NCBI GenBank assembly: GCA_903928755.1
Contig: CAIYSH010000383.1
Coordinates: forward strand, 1 to 13,556
DNA: 13,556 nucleotides
Reading direction: 5' to 3'
Source of the DNA: an uncultured Alphaproteobacteria bacterium
GTDB taxonomy: Bacteria > Pseudomonadota > Alphaproteobacteria > Caulobacterales > Caulobacteraceae
Part shown: positions 7,518-13,556 of the stretch, piece after piece
Layout: every line of letters starts with the position of its first letter
Position numbering within the stretch: the first letter of the stretch is position 1
Position numbers and translations under genes: made by a program
The notes under the pieces: generated by a model
The model's database searches: none
Seen by the model: the letters and a program-made list of their open reading frames with translations, nothing else
Told to the model about the DNA's origin: nothing

Positions 7518-7559
7518 TGATAGGTTTTTTTCCGGGGTCTGAGGTGCGGAAACATGCCG

Positions 7560-7572
7560 GGCAAAATTCGCC
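7560..7572. promoter_or_regulatory. Candidate enhancer palindrome (FlbD/ftr-like)
   Basis: GGCAAAATTCGCC is an imperfect inverted repeat (10 of 13 positions symmetric) centred about 83 bp upstream of the expected flgF start of transcription. In Caulobacter the sigma-54 activator FlbD binds GC-rich ftr enhancer sites at about this distance. The shape and place fit, but the exact consensus was not compared. Confidence 0.4.
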
Positions 7573-7582
7573 GACCGACCGG

Positions 7583-7622
7583 AATTAACCATTCTAATTA
7601 TTGAATTTGCAGTATTTATTTC
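7583..7622. promoter_or_regulatory. AT-rich stretch, possible IHF bend site
   Basis: This is the most AT-rich stretch noticed in the window. It lies exactly between the palindrome and the sigma-54 promoter, where IHF bends DNA in Caulobacter class III flagellar promoters. On the minus strand ATTCAATAATTAG resembles an IHF site with two mismatches. Placement is the main argument. Confidence 0.3.
7585..7592 (+). promoter_or_regulatory. TTAACCAT, CtrA-type half-site
   Basis: TTAACCAT matches the half-site form reported for CtrA-controlled Caulobacter promoters. It lies in the AT-rich centre of the divergent region, about 120 bp before fliL and about 100 bp before flgF. No TTAA follows at N7, so binding is uncertain. 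Confidence 0.3.
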
Positions 7623-7638
7623 TGGCCTGATCCTTGCA
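7623..7638 (+). promoter_or_regulatory. Sigma-54 (-24/-12) promoter of the flgF operon
   Basis: TGGCCTG-N4-TTGCA matches the sigma-54 consensus TGGCACG-N4-TTGC(A/T), with the invariant GG and GC dinucleotides at the right spacing. Transcription should start near 7649, giving a leader of about 35 nt before flgF. This fits class III control of rod and ring genes by RpoN and FlbD in Caulobacter. Confidence 0.8.
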
Positions 7639-7683
7639 GTGTCTCCTGCGCTCACCCTCGAGCTGGATGCAGGTCGGACTTGA

Positions 7684-8421
7684 ATGGATAACGCCCTCTA
7701 TGTTGGCCTTTCGCGGCAAATGACCCTGCGCCGCGAGCTCGACATCGTGGCCAACAACATTGCCAATGCCGACACCACCGGCTTCAAGGTGGAAAGCCTG
7801 CTGGTGAAGACCGAGCCGGGTGCCCCGGCGCGGACCCTGGACGGTCCCAAGCCCGTCAAGTTCGCCCTGGATGTCGGCGTGGCCCGGGATTTTTCACCTG
7901 GATCCCTGCACAATACGGCTGCCCCGCTTGATCTGGGGATCGAAGGGCCCGGGTTCTTCAAGATTTCAACCGCTTCGGGTGAACGTTACACCCGCGACGG
8001 TCACTTCCGGATGGATGACACCGGCAGACTTGTCACCCAGGCCGGTCAGTCCGTGCTGGACGAAGGCGGCGGCGAAATCACCCTGGATCCGCAGAAGGGA
8101 CCGGTGTCGATTGCAGCAGACGGAACGATCAGCCAGGGCAGCGAGCGCATAGGCAAGGTTGCGGTGGTCAAGTTCGACAGCCTGTCAGCTCTGAGCAAGT
8201 CCGGCGACAACCTGTTCCGCAACACCTCCAACCAGCAGCCTGTGGCCCTGCCCACGGCGATTGTTCACCAGTCCATGCTGGAAAATTCCAACGTCAACTC
8301 CATCACCGAGATCTCCCGGATGATCGAAGTGAACCGCGCCTATGAGTCCATGGCCAAGATGATGGACTCCACAGCTGAACTGTCCCGGCGCTCTGTCGAG
8401 CGCATGGGCCGGGCACAATAG
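7684..8421 (+). CDS. flgF: Flagellar proximal rod protein FlgF
   Basis: FlgF builds the proximal rod of the basal body in the periplasm and is secreted through the type III gate, so it has no signal peptide. The 245-residue product shows the rod N-terminal motif IVANNIANADTTGFK (21-35), the core pattern LDLGIEGPGFFKI (82-94), RYTRDGHFRMDDTGRLVT (101-118), and the C-terminal rod domain with SNVNSITEISRMIEVNRAYE. FlgF rather than FlgG is chosen for the MDNALYVGLSRQ start, the shorter length, and the clear FlgG that follows. It is the first gene behind the sigma-54 promoter. The ribosome site is weak (AGG about 10 nt upstream of ATG 7684). Confidence 0.95.
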   Translation: MDNALYVGLSRQMTLRRELDIVANNIANADTTGFKVESLLVKTEPGAPARTLDGPKPVKFALDVGVARDFSPGSLHNTAAPLDLGIEGPGFFKISTASGERYTRDGHFRMDDTGRLVTQAGQSVLDEGGGEITLDPQKGPVSIAADGTISQGSERIGKVAVVKFDSLSALSKSGDNLFRNTSNQQPVALPTAIVHQSMLENSNVNSITEISRMIEVNRAYESMAKMMDSTAELSRRSVERMGRAQ

Positions 8422-8434
8422 GGAATAACAGGTC

Positions 8435-9223
8435 ATGCAAGCGCTCAGAACCGCCGCAACGGGCATGTCAGCCCAACAGCTGAATGTTGAAGTCATCTCC
8501 AACAACATCGCCAACATGAACACGATCGGGTTCAAACGGCAGAGGGCCGAGTTCCAGGACCTGCTCTACCAGTCCATCGAACGTGCCGGTGCCCAGTCTT
8601 CAGATCAGGGGACAATTGTCCCGAGTGGCATCCAGATCGGTGCCGGGGTCAAGACGGGCTCCACTTATCGCATTACCGAACAGGGTGCGATGACCCAGAC
8701 CGGCAACAAGCTGGATGTGGCCATTCAGGGGCGTGGCTATCTGCAGGTCCTGCTGCCCTCGGGTGAGACGGCCTACAGCCGGGCCGGTGACCTGTCGGTC
8801 AATGATCAGGGACAGCTTGTGACCAAGGACGGCTATCAGGTGCAGCCCGCCGTGACCCTGCCTTCGGACGCGACAGATGTCATCATTTCGAAGTCTGGCC
8901 AGATCCAGGTCGCCCAGCCGGGACAATCGGCACCGAGCATTGTGGGCAATCTGGAACTGGCGACCTTCCTGAATGAAGGGGGCCTCGAGCCCATCGGCGA
9001 TAACATGTTCATGCAGAGTGGTGCCTCCGGCGCCCCGACCACAGGCGTTCCCGGGACCGCCGGTATCGGCACCCTGCTGCAGGGCTATACCGAGGCCTCG
9101 AATGTGGATGCGGTCAGCGAAATAACTGCCCTGATTGTTGCCCAGCGGGCCTACGAAATGAATTCCAAGGTCATCACCTCAGCCGACCAGATGCTGGCCG
9201 CTGCCAACCAGCTGAAGAGCTAG
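8435..9223 (+). CDS. flgG: Flagellar distal rod protein FlgG
   Basis: FlgG is the main distal rod protein, running through the P and L rings. The 262-residue product has the family's usual length and pattern: MQALRTAATGMSAQQLNVEV (1-20), ISNNIANMNTIGFKR (21-35), LDVAIQGRGYLQV (93-105), YSRAGDLSVNDQGQLVTKDG (114-133), and the C-terminal NVDAVSEITALIVAQRAYEM. It follows flgF after 13 bp and precedes flgA by 4 bp, so all are on one transcript. No anomalies are seen. Confidence 0.98.
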   Translation: MQALRTAATGMSAQQLNVEVISNNIANMNTIGFKRQRAEFQDLLYQSIERAGAQSSDQGTIVPSGIQIGAGVKTGSTYRITEQGAMTQTGNKLDVAIQGRGYLQVLLPSGETAYSRAGDLSVNDQGQLVTKDGYQVQPAVTLPSDATDVIISKSGQIQVAQPGQSAPSIVGNLELATFLNEGGLEPIGDNMFMQSGASGAPTTGVPGTAGIGTLLQGYTEASNVDAVSEITALIVAQRAYEMNSKVITSADQMLAAANQLKS

Positions 9224-9227
9224 GATC

Positions 9228-9956
9228 ATGCGCCTCGTCCTCCTTGCACTTGGCCTCGCCCTGACCGCCAGTTCCGCCCTGGCCGGACAGAATGTCAGTC
9301 TCAAGTCCCAGACCTACGATCCGGACGGCGTCATCACCCTCGACGAACTCTTCGACAATGCAGGACCGGCCAGCAAGGTGACGGTCGCCGCGCGTCAAGG
9401 TCAGACAACCGTTCTGGACGCCCAGCTCGTCCAGGATCTGGCACGCAGGCATGGTCTGGACTGGGCCAATTCCGAAGGTCTGCGCCGGATCGTCGTCAGC
9501 AATCAGACGGTCACCTCCCAGAAAGAAAATGTCTACGTCCTGACTTATACCCGGAACTTCCAGGCCGGCGAGATCGTGCAGGCCCAGGATCTGGCGTGGC
9601 TCAAGGTCAGCAGCGCATCCACCGACGCGGCCCTCGACCCTGCACAGGTGATCGGCATGGTTGCCAGGCGCCCCCTGCGGATGGGGGCAATTTCTGCCCG
9701 TCATGACGTCTCTGCCCAGGTTGTCATAAAGCCGGGCGACATTGTCACGGTCACCTATCAGACCGACGGGATTACCCTGACCCTGCAGGCCAGGGCCATA
9801 GGTGCCGCCGCCATTGGCGAGCCGGTCGACATACAGAACATGTCCTCGAAAAAGATCATCCAGGCCATAGCCACCGGCCCGGCCCAGGCCATGACAGGTC
9901 CCATGGCCGATCAGACCCGCCCCGCAATGCCCACCCAAGTCGCACTTCGTCAGTGA
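9228..9956 (+). CDS. flgA: P-ring assembly chaperone FlgA
   Basis: FlgA is a periplasmic chaperone that helps FlgI polymerise into the P ring around the rod. The 242-residue product has a Sec signal peptide (1-19, cleavage after SSALA). A variable N-terminal domain (about 20-105) is followed by a SAF-type domain starting at RNFQAGEIVQAQDLAWLKV (109-127) with MVARRPLRMGAIS (144-156). The C-terminal beta domain includes VVIKPGDIVTVTYQTDGITL (165-184) and a DIQNMSSKKIIQAIATG pattern (201-217), the usual FlgA signature. A Pro/Met/Ala-rich tail of about 20 residues follows. The start is supported by GAAGAG (9214-9219), 8 nt upstream, inside the flgG end. FlgI itself is not in the window. Confidence 0.94.
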   Translation: MRLVLLALGLALTASSALAGQNVSLKSQTYDPDGVITLDELFDNAGPASKVTVAARQGQTTVLDAQLVQDLARRHGLDWANSEGLRRIVVSNQTVTSQKENVYVLTYTRNFQAGEIVQAQDLAWLKVSSASTDAALDPAQVIGMVARRPLRMGAISARHDVSAQVVIKPGDIVTVTYQTDGITLTLQARAIGAAAIGEPVDIQNMSSKKIIQAIATGPAQAMTGPMADQTRPAMPTQVALRQ

Positions 9957-9959
9957 AGG
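9955..9959 (+). promoter_or_regulatory. Ribosome binding site deciding the flgH start
   Basis: GAAGG lies 8 nt before ATG 9968. The longer candidate, GTG 9953 (overlapping the flgA stop), has no site upstream and would add five residues before the lipoprotein signal, so 9968 is the better start. Confidence 0.65.
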
Positions 9960-9967
9960 TTTACCAA

Positions 9968-10699
9968 ATGCGCTTTTCCCACTTCGCCCTGATCGCCCTG
10001 GCCCCACTTGCCGCCTGCTCAACCGTCAGGGATGTGGTTCGAGGCCCGGAAATGGCACCTGTTGGCTATCCCTCCTCGCTGATGCCCCGTGATCAGGCCA
10101 TCATGGCCGTCAATGCGGAACGCGCCAGCCAGCCGGCTTCGGCAAATTCCCTGTGGCGTAGTGGAGCCCGAGCCTTCTTCATCGATCAGCGGGCCGCCCG
10201 GGTAGGCGACATTCTGACGGTCCAGATCGACATTGATGACAGTGCCAAAACTTCAAACTCGTCCAATGCGACCCGCACCACGGACATGTCGGGCGGCGTC
10301 ACACATCTGCTGGGCCTGGAGTCGAGCCTCGGGAAGATCCTGCCAGGCGGTTTTACGCCAGCAACGGCATTGGAAACGTCTTCGACCTCGACAAATGCCG
10401 GGGCCGGCAGCATCAACCGTTCAGAGAAGATTTCCCTGACCATCGCCGCCGTTGTGACCACGGTCCTGCCAAATGGCAATCTGGTCATCCAGGGCACCCA
10501 GGAAGTGCGCACCAATGCCGAACTGCGTCAGCTGACCGTAGCCGGTATTGTCCGACCAGAGGACATTTCCTCGGCCAATACCGTCAAACATACCCAGATT
10601 GCCGAAGCCCGGATCAGCTATGGCGGACGGGGTGACATCTCCCTGGCTCAAAGGACCCCGGCAGGTGTGGCCCTTGTGCAGAAGTTCAGCCCCTTCTGA
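9968..10699 (+). CDS. flgH: Flagellar L-ring lipoprotein FlgH
   Basis: FlgH forms the L ring, the bushing around the rod in the outer membrane. With the ATG 9968 start the product is 243 residues and begins with a lipoprotein signal whose lipobox LAAC puts the acylated cysteine at residue 17. The family core follows: NSLWRSGARAFFIDQRAARV (60-79), GDILTVQIDIDDSAKTSN, a Gly/Ser/Thr-rich middle, VLPNGNLVIQGTQEVRTNAE (167-185), and GIVRPEDISSANTV with IAEARISYGGRGDIS (193-225), ending in a short F-terminal tail. It lies 11 bp after flgA on the same strand. Length and motifs are normal for FlgH. Confidence 0.97.
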   Translation: MRFSHFALIALAPLAACSTVRDVVRGPEMAPVGYPSSLMPRDQAIMAVNAERASQPASANSLWRSGARAFFIDQRAARVGDILTVQIDIDDSAKTSNSSNATRTTDMSGGVTHLLGLESSLGKILPGGFTPATALETSSTSTNAGAGSINRSEKISLTIAAVVTTVLPNGNLVIQGTQEVRTNAELRQLTVAGIVRPEDISSANTVKHTQIAEARISYGGRGDISLAQRTPAGVALVQKFSPF

Positions 10700-10702
10700 G
10701 GC

Positions 10703-11191
10703 ATGATTGCGATCCTGCCTTTCGTCGTCCTGGCCCAGCTTGCCGGACCTGCTGTTGCGCCTGTGTCCTGGACACTTGCAGCCCCAAAGGGGGCGACCGC
10801 CATCTACACCTATGCCGAGGATGGGATTCCGGTTGTGCAGATGACCTGCCAACCGACCAGCGGTCAGGTGGAATTCCGCGTCGCGGCAAGGAAGCGGATT
10901 GCCGTTCGAAAGTCCGGCGCAGTCTGGACAAACCTTGTCGGCATGCCGGCTCCCTGGCCTGCCAGCATCATCCTGAAGTCCGGGGGCATGGTCAGCACCC
11001 TGCGGGGTGCTGTGGATGCAGATCCTGTGACCGGTGCCTCACTGGCTGTGGTTGAGGCCTCGACCCGGGCGTCCGTATTCAAGGACTTCAGCAAGACAGG
11101 CGTGATGACCTTCACGATCATGGGAGAAACCGTCGCTCCCGTGGCTGCCAGTCCCGGTGAAGCCAGAAAATTCCTCAGGGCCTGCGACTAG
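10703..11191 (+). CDS. Small probably exported protein after flgH, unknown function
   Basis: I do not recognise this gene. The 162-residue product has a hydrophobic start without basic residues (MIAILPFVVLAQLAGPAVA), which could be a short signal peptide or membrane segment. The rest is predicted beta-rich, with two cysteines, Cys49 (VVQMTCQP) and Cys161 (LRACD, second to last), well placed for a disulfide linking the middle to the end. Gly/Trp/Pro patterns recur (SWTLAAPKG, MPAPWP, LKSGGMV). The start lies 3 bp behind the flgH stop and codon usage is like its neighbours, so it is almost certainly the last gene of the flgF operon. GAGG precedes the ATG by only 1 nt, so coupling to flgH translation may help its expression. 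A flagellar envelope role is inferred from position alone. Confidence 0.7.
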   Translation: MIAILPFVVLAQLAGPAVAPVSWTLAAPKGATAIYTYAEDGIPVVQMTCQPTSGQVEFRVAARKRIAVRKSGAVWTNLVGMPAPWPASIILKSGGMVSTLRGAVDADPVTGASLAVVEASTRASVFKDFSKTGVMTFTIMGETVAPVAASPGEARKFLRACD

Positions 11192-13104
11192 GCGCGCAGG
11201 CTGGCCGCTGAGACATTGCTGATGCCCAGGGCTGAAAGGGCACTCCGGGCTATCCCCTCGGCATCGAGACCCGCCTGGGCATACATGACCTCTGGCTTGT
11301 CATGGTCCTGGAAAATATCCGGCAGGGTCAGGGTGCGGATCTTCAGACCGCGATCCAGACCCCCGTGCACCGCCAGGGCCTGCAGTACAAAGGCACCAAA
11401 ACCGCCCATGGCCCCCTCCTCGACAGTGATAAGGGCCTCATGCTCCCGCGCCAGCCTCAGCAGCAGGTCAATATCCAGGGGCTTGGCAAACCGGGCATCA
11501 GCAACCGTGGTTGAAAAACCCCTGGCTGCAAGAAGGTCAGCCGCCTTGAGGCTTTCCGCCAGACGGGTGCCGAAGGACAGTATGGCGACGGCATTGCCCT
11601 CCCGGACAATACGGCCGCGACCGATTTCCAGCACCTGTCCGATGTCTGGCATGGCCACACCAAGGCCCTCCCCACGCGGATAACGGAAGGCGGAGGGGCG
11701 ATCATCAATGGCAACAGCTGTTGCCACCATATGGGCCAGTTCGGCTTCATCGGCGGCAGCCATGAGTACCATGCCCGGCAAGGCGCCCATATAGCCGATA
11801 TCGAAGGATCCGGCATGGGTGGCACCGTCTGCACCCACAAGTCCGGCCCGATCCATGGCGAAACGGACGGGCAGCCTCTGGATGGCGACATCGTGCACCA
11901 CCTGATCATACCCGCGCTGGAGGAAGGTCGAATAGATGGCCGCAAAGGGCTTCATGCCGTCCGCCGCAAGACCCGCGGCAAAGGTGACGGCATGCTGCTC
12001 GGCAATACCCACATCAAAAGTCCGCTCGGGGAAGGCGGCACCGAACAGGTCAAGTCCTGTTCCCGAAGGCATGGCTGCGGTTACCGCGACAATCGCGGGA
12101 TCCCGCTCTGCCTGCCGGATCAGTTCCTGTGCAAAGACACGGGTATATTGGGGGGCCGCGGCCTGCCCCTTGGCCTGCTGGCCTGTCACGACATCGAACC
12201 TTGCCACCGCATGCAGCTTGTCAGCGGCAGCCTCAGCCGGCTGGTAGCCCTTGCCCTTCTGGGTCACCACATGAACCAGAACCGGCTTGTCCTTGATGTC
12301 TTTTACATTTTTCAGGATGGCCACGAGGGCATCCATGTCATGTCCGTCAATGGGACCCACATAGTAAAACCCGAGTTCCTCGAAGAAGGTGCCGCCTGTG
12401 ACCATGCCCCGGGCAAATTCCTCGGCCTTGCGCGCAGCTTCCTGGAGAGGCTTGGGCAGGGCACCGGCCACGGAGCGGCCGATCCTGCGGAACTGGCGAT
12501 AGCCACCGCCTGATACCAGACGGGCCATATAGGCACTCATGCCGCCCACTGGGGGAGCGATGGACATGTCGTTGTCGTTGAGGATCACCGTGAGCTGACC
12601 GGTGGTCTCGGCCGCATTGTTCATGGCCTCATAGGCCATTCCCGAGCTCATGGACCCGTCGCCGATGACGGCCACAACGGAATTGGACCTGCCCGCTGCA
12701 TCCCGCGCCGCACAGAAGCCCAGGGCTGCAGAGATCGAGGTTCCGGCATGGGCTGCGCCAAAAGGATCATAGACGCTCTCTGACCTGCGGGTGAATCCCG
12801 AAAGCCCGCCCCCCTGACGCAGGGTGCGGATGCGGTCGCGGCGCCCGGTCAGAATCTTGTGGGGATAGGCCTGGTGGCCCACATCCCAGATCAATATGTC
12901 ATCGGGAGTTTCGTAGACGTGATGCAGGGCAACCGTCAGCTCAACCACCCCAAGGCCGGCACCAAGATGGCCACCGGTCTGGGAAACGGCATCAATGGTT
13001 TCGGCCCGCAGTTCGTCTGCCAACTGTCGCAATTGGGGCACGGTGAACCCGCGAGTGTCGGCCGGCAGGGCGACGGTATCAAGCAGAGGGGTTTGCGGGG
13101 GCAT
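11188..13104 (-). CDS. dxs: 1-deoxy-D-xylulose-5-phosphate synthase (DXS)
   Basis: DXS joins pyruvate and glyceraldehyde 3-phosphate, with thiamine diphosphate, in the first step of the MEP route to isoprenoids. The 638-residue product has full family length. Seen motifs: GGHLGAGLGVVELTVALHHV (44-63) with His46, DVGHQAYPHKILTGR (74-88), the ThDP/Mg motif GDGSMSSGMAYEAMNNA (148-164) with Asn176 and Asn178 (LNDND), then in the pyrimidine domain DVGIAEQHAVTFAAGLA (364-380) with the catalytic Glu369, DRAGLVGADGATHAGSFD (418-435), and the transketolase C-terminal domain with the DARFAKPLD pattern. The start MPPQTPLLDTV is the usual family beginning. ispA lies 30 bp upstream on the same strand. Its stop codon shares the CTAG at 11188-11191 with the stop of the opposing gene. 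Confidence 0.98.
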   Translation of the reverse strand: MPPQTPLLDTVALPADTRGFTVPQLRQLADELRAETIDAVSQTGGHLGAGLGVVELTVALHHVYETPDDILIWDVGHQAYPHKILTGRRDRIRTLRQGGGLSGFTRRSESVYDPFGAAHAGTSISAALGFCAARDAAGRSNSVVAVIGDGSMSSGMAYEAMNNAAETTGQLTVILNDNDMSIAPPVGGMSAYMARLVSGGGYRQFRRIGRSVAGALPKPLQEAARKAEEFARGMVTGGTFFEELGFYYVGPIDGHDMDALVAILKNVKDIKDKPVLVHVVTQKGKGYQPAEAAADKLHAVARFDVVTGQQAKGQAAAPQYTRVFAQELIRQAERDPAIVAVTAAMPSGTGLDLFGAAFPERTFDVGIAEQHAVTFAAGLAADGMKPFAAIYSTFLQRGYDQVVHDVAIQRLPVRFAMDRAGLVGADGATHAGSFDIGYMGALPGMVLMAAADEAELAHMVATAVAIDDRPSAFRYPRGEGLGVAMPDIGQVLEIGRGRIVREGNAVAILSFGTRLAESLKAADLLAARGFSTTVADARFAKPLDIDLLLRLAREHEALITVEEGAMGGFGAFVLQALAVHGGLDRGLKIRTLTLPDIFQDHDKPEVMYAQAGLDAEGIARSALSALGISNVSAASLRA

Positions 13105-13134
13105 GATTTTGGCGGACTGGGAAAAGCAAGGACA

Positions 13135-13556
13135 TCAGTGGGTGCGATCTAGCACGAAATCGACACTGTCTCTCAGGAAATCCGCGCGGGGTCCGAACGG
13201 CTCAAGGTGAGCCTTGGTCTGCTGGATCAGAAGATCCAGCCTCTGTCGGGCGTCACTGACCCCCAGCAGGGTCACATAATTTGCCTTGCCACGCCCGGCG
13301 TCCTTGCCGGCCTTTTTGCCAAGGACGGCACCGTCGCCTTCGGCATCCAGCAGGTCATCAACTATCTGGTAGGCCAGACCAAGGTCCTGGGCAAACCCCA
13401 TCAGGGCATGATGCTGAACCCCGTTGGCCCTGGCCATGATCATGGGCAATTCAAAGGAAACCGCGATCAGGGCACCGGTTTTGAGCCTCTGCATGCGGGC
13501 CACCGCGCCGAGGTCATTGCGAACCCCAAGCAGATCAATCATCTGACCACCGCACA
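13135..13556 (-). CDS. ispA: Prenyl (farnesyl) diphosphate synthase, partial
   Basis: This is the C-terminal part (about 139 residues seen) of a polyprenyl synthetase that condenses isopentenyl with allylic diphosphates. The gene runs off the window end, so the first Asp-rich motif is not seen; the frame is open through CGGQMIDL up to the edge, so the internal ATG at 13542 is not the start. Visible family features are GGQMIDL, LKTGALIAVSFELPMIMA (helix with the KT pair), and the second Asp-rich motif YQIVDDLLDAEGD with the following GKKAGKDAGRGKANYVTLLG. This GK-rich loop is characteristic of bacterial short-chain FPP/GPP synthases. It precedes dxs by 30 bp in the same direction, as in many alphaproteobacteria, so the pair is probably cotranscribed. 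FPP synthase is the most likely activity; chain length cannot be judged from this part. Confidence 0.92.
   Translation of the reverse strand, partial: CGGQMIDLLGVRNDLGAVARMQRLKTGALIAVSFELPMIMARANGVQHHALMGFAQDLGLAYQIVDDLLDAEGDGAVLGKKAGKDAGRGKANYVTLLGVSDARQRLDLLIQQTKAHLEPFGPRADFLRDSVDFVLDRTH

Noticed and set aside
7404..7655. Minus-strand frame of 83 codons covering the fliL/flgF intergenic region
   Set aside because: It overlaps the fliL start out of frame, lies over the promoter elements and gives an Arg-rich product without recognisable features.
9440..9458. TGGCACG inside flgA as a sigma-54 promoter
   Set aside because: The -24 half is perfect, but there is no TTGC at the needed spacing (CATG follows), so it is a chance match in coding DNA.
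9953..9967. GTG start for flgH overlapping the flgA stop
   Set aside because: No ribosome site precedes it, while ATG 9968 has GAAGG at 8 nt and gives a standard lipoprotein signal.
9174..10022. Minus-strand frame of 282 codons opposite flgA
   Set aside because: Gly/Asp/His-rich shadow of a well-supported flgA with a signal peptide and FlgA motifs.
11731..12513. Plus-strand frame of 260 codons opposite dxs
   Set aside because: Shadow of DXS, which has all its catalytic motifs on the other strand.
1..13556. CRISPR arrays, insertion sequences, tRNA or rRNA genes, prophage parts
   Set aside because: No regularly spaced repeats, terminal inverted repeats with transposase, cloverleaf or rRNA-like sequence were seen; nearly all bases are covered by recognised genes.

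Overview
The window is a stretch of alphaproteobacterial chromosome, most likely from the order Caulobacterales (a Caulobacter, Phenylobacterium or Asticcacaulis type of organism). The evidence is the gene order fliL-fliM-pflI-motE-like-TPR on one strand, a divergent flgF-flgG-flgA-flgH set on the other, and then dxs and ispA. As I recall it, this order matches the Caulobacter crescentus locus; I could not run a comparison. The genus cannot be fixed from the sequence alone. DNA is GC-rich and almost fully coding, and no mobile elements, tRNA, rRNA or CRISPR arrays were seen.

Layout. (1) Positions 13-1111, plus strand: fliO and fliP, two membrane parts of the flagellar type III export gate, overlapping by 8 bp. 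(2) Positions 1192-7465, minus strand: a tightly packed operon read right to left, fliL (stator-associated), fliM (C-ring switch), pflI (flagellum positioning at the pole), a MotE/MgtE-N-like coiled-coil protein, and a 990-residue exported TPR protein. Junctions are a 27 bp gap, two 4 bp ATGA overlaps and a 3 bp gap. (3) Positions 7466-7683: a 218 bp divergent control region with a well-formed sigma-54 promoter facing flgF, an AT-rich stretch, a GC-rich imperfect palindrome that could be an FlbD-type enhancer site, and TTAACC half-sites that could be CtrA sites for fliL. (4) Positions 7684-11191, plus strand: flgF, flgG (rod), flgA (P-ring chaperone), flgH (L-ring lipoprotein) and an unrecognised small, probably exported protein. 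(5) Positions 11188-13556, minus strand: dxs and the C-terminal part of an ispA-type prenyl synthase, both for isoprenoid precursors, running head-on into the flg operon.

How the genes work together. The minus operon makes early, inner-membrane and cytoplasmic parts (switch, stator helper, positioning factor) plus two proteins whose role is not settled. The plus operon makes the later envelope-spanning rod and L-ring parts and the P-ring chaperone. The promoter layout fits the class II (CtrA) to class III (sigma-54/FlbD) hierarchy known in Caulobacter. The least understood content is the pair downstream of pflI (MotE-like and TPR) and the 162-residue protein after flgH. I saw no wholly new defence, mobile or RNA system.
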